Origin: Rhodobacteraceae bacterium CCMM004
GTDB lineage: Bacteria; Pseudomonadota; Alphaproteobacteria; Rhodobacterales; Rhodobacteraceae
Reading direction: 5' to 3'
Assembly: GCA_004005435.1 (NCBI GenBank)
Contig: RZWH01000007.1
Location: 1-64,000 of the forward strand
Length of the DNA stretch: 64,000 nt
The notes under the pieces are model-generated. The model made no database searches and had not been told where the DNA came from. It saw only the letters and a program-made list of their open reading frames with translations. Below, piece after piece: positions 63,049 through 64,000 of this stretch (its first letter is position 1; each line of letters starts with the position of its first letter). Both the position numbers and the translations under genes were made by a program.

Positions 63049-64000
63049 TCAGTCTCCGCGCGCCAAGAGGCCGTATTTGCGCAGCTTGACGTAGAGGCTC
63101 TGACGCGACAGGCCCAGCATCTCGGCTGCCGCGACGCGGTTGTTGTTGGTCAGCTCGATGGCCGTCTCAATGCACATCCGCTCGACCACATCGGTGGTCT
63201 CGCTGACGATGTCCTTGAGCGACGAGGAGCCCACCAGCTCCATCACCGACCGCACCCCATCCTCGCCCGTGGGCGTGCCGGGGGTGCGCAGCGTCTCGGC
63301 CCGTGCCGCATCGCGGAACACGAACACGATGCACGGCGCCTTGCGGTCGTCGAGATAGGTCGCCGAGACTTCCACGGACACTTCGGTGCCCAGATCGCCC
63401 GTCAGCTTGGTCAGATACAGACGCATATGGCCGGTGCGCAGCGCGTTCTCGATCAACACCTTGGCGTCCACCGACCCGCGGCTGAAGAAGTCGGCCAGCA
63501 GCTGGCCCTTGATCTTGCTCGGATTGGCCAGGGCCAGGTAGCCCAGGAACGCGTCGTTCACCGCCAGAATCGTCCCGCTGCGGTCGGTAAAGACGATGCC
63601 CTCGGTCCCCGAGCGGTAGTAGGCCAGGAGGTTGTCGGCGAGGGCGGCGTCGCTGCGGAACTGCTGTTCGTCCGTCTCCAACCGGCAGAGCAGCATCCGC
63701 TCACCCGCCGCGCGGAACATCCGCGGGACCAGCCTCAGCTCGCCCCCGTTGCGCCGGGAGACGGCCGTGACTGGCTGGGTGGTCTCGGCCATCGCGGCGC
63801 TGGCCAGCGCCTCCAGCAACTCGCCGCGCCCGGCCAGGTGCACCGCGTCCGTCAACAGCCCGCCGCCCAGGTCCGCAGCCGTCCCGCCCAACAGCGAGGC
63901 CGCCGCGCCGTTCAGGTCGGCGATCCGCCCCTTGCCCAGAGACACGAACATCACCGGGTCGCGGGACGCCTCCATCAGCACGCGGAGCTTGGTGTCGAAC
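63049..64000 (-). CDS. ppsR: Photosynthesis repressor PpsR/CrtJ (N-terminal part outside the window)
   Basis: 317 codons are present; the start lies beyond the right edge. The visible part has PAS domains (GKGRIADLNGAAASLLGG, and EGIVFTDRSGTILAVNDAFLGYLA) and a C-terminal Fis-type helix-turn-helix (NRVAAAEMLGLSRQSLYVKLRKYG). A cysteine before the recognition helices (ERMCIETAIEL) matches the redox-sensitive one of CrtJ. It represses bch, crt and puc genes at TGT-N12-ACA sites under oxygen. Several such sites are in this window, including upstream of bchG next door. Confidence 0.95.
   Translation of the reverse strand, partial: FDTKLRVLMEASRDPVMFVSLGKGRIADLNGAAASLLGGTAADLGGGLLTDAVHLAGRGELLEALASAAMAETTQPVTAVSRRNGGELRLVPRMFRAAGERMLLCRLETDEQQFRSDAALADNLLAYYRSGTEGIVFTDRSGTILAVNDAFLGYLALANPSKIKGQLLADFFSRGSVDAKVLIENALRTGHMRLYLTKLTGDLGTEVSVEVSATYLDDRKAPCIVFVFRDAARAETLRTPGTPTGEDGVRSVMELVGSSSLKDIVSETTDVVERMCIETAIELTNNNRVAAAEMLGLSRQSLYVKLRKYGLLARGD

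Overview
The window is GC-rich alphaproteobacterial DNA. It almost certainly comes from a phototrophic member of the Rhodobacteraceae. The evidence is a bacteriochlorophyll a and spheroidene-type carotenoid gene cluster, a pufX gene after pufM (a marker of Rhodobacter-like lineages, where many other phototrophic relatives carry pufC), a petP-petR pair, and the order gyrB-recF-dnaN-dnaA-rpsT. I cannot name the species.

Layout. 1-133: start of a class III alcohol dehydrogenase. 199-462: I78-type protease-inhibitor lipoprotein. 466-6999: malonate module, with a GntR regulator (matR) divergent from a TRAP transporter (P, Q, M), malonyl-CoA decarboxylase (matA) and malonyl-CoA synthetase (matB); a MatR-type operator lies between the two arms. 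7186-9798: lytic transglycosylase and multicopper oxidase, convergent. 10066-17177: gyrB, recF, dnaN, dnaA and rpsT. 17327-21399: enoyl-CoA hydratase, mutM, and the ubiquinone genes ubiE and ubiB.

21511-36485: first photosynthesis block. The minus strand reads crtE-crtF-bchC-bchX-[47-aa small ORF]-bchY-bchZ-pufQ-pufB-pufA-pufL-pufM-pufX-dxs, and crtD-crtC diverge from crtE. Genes overlap by 4 to 14 nt at many junctions, as in the Rhodobacter superoperon. TGT-N12-ACA (PpsR/CrtJ) sites lie before bchC and between crtE and crtD. 58395-64000: second block, reading ppsR-bchG-PucC-like carrier-bchP-idi, again with PpsR sites. About 22 kb of unrelated genes separate the two blocks.

Between the blocks: petPR regulators, ilvE, a HEPN-domain protein with a small partner and a nearby structured inverted repeat, a DMT exporter, an App1-like phosphatase, queG, a GST, a flavodoxin-fold protein, mtgA, a Hint-domain protein, glutamate synthase (gltB and gltD with two GFA-family genes between them), uppP, an NDUFA9-like protein, ppk2, tRNA-Leu(CAG), a GMC oxidoreductase and a YkuD L,D-transpeptidase.

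How they work together: dxs and idi supply isoprenoid precursors, and crtE makes GGPP. That feeds carotenoids (crtF, crtD, crtC) and the bacteriochlorophyll tail (bchG, bchP). bchX, bchY, bchZ and bchC convert chlorophyllide to bacteriochlorophyllide. The puf genes encode LH1 and the reaction centre, and PpsR represses the set under oxygen. The most unusual items are the microprotein ORF between bchX and bchY, a 30-bp repeat tract that forms the BchZ C-terminus, the HEPN pair beside a 123-bp inverted repeat, the GFA pair inside the glt operon, and several stacks of perfect palindromes between genes.
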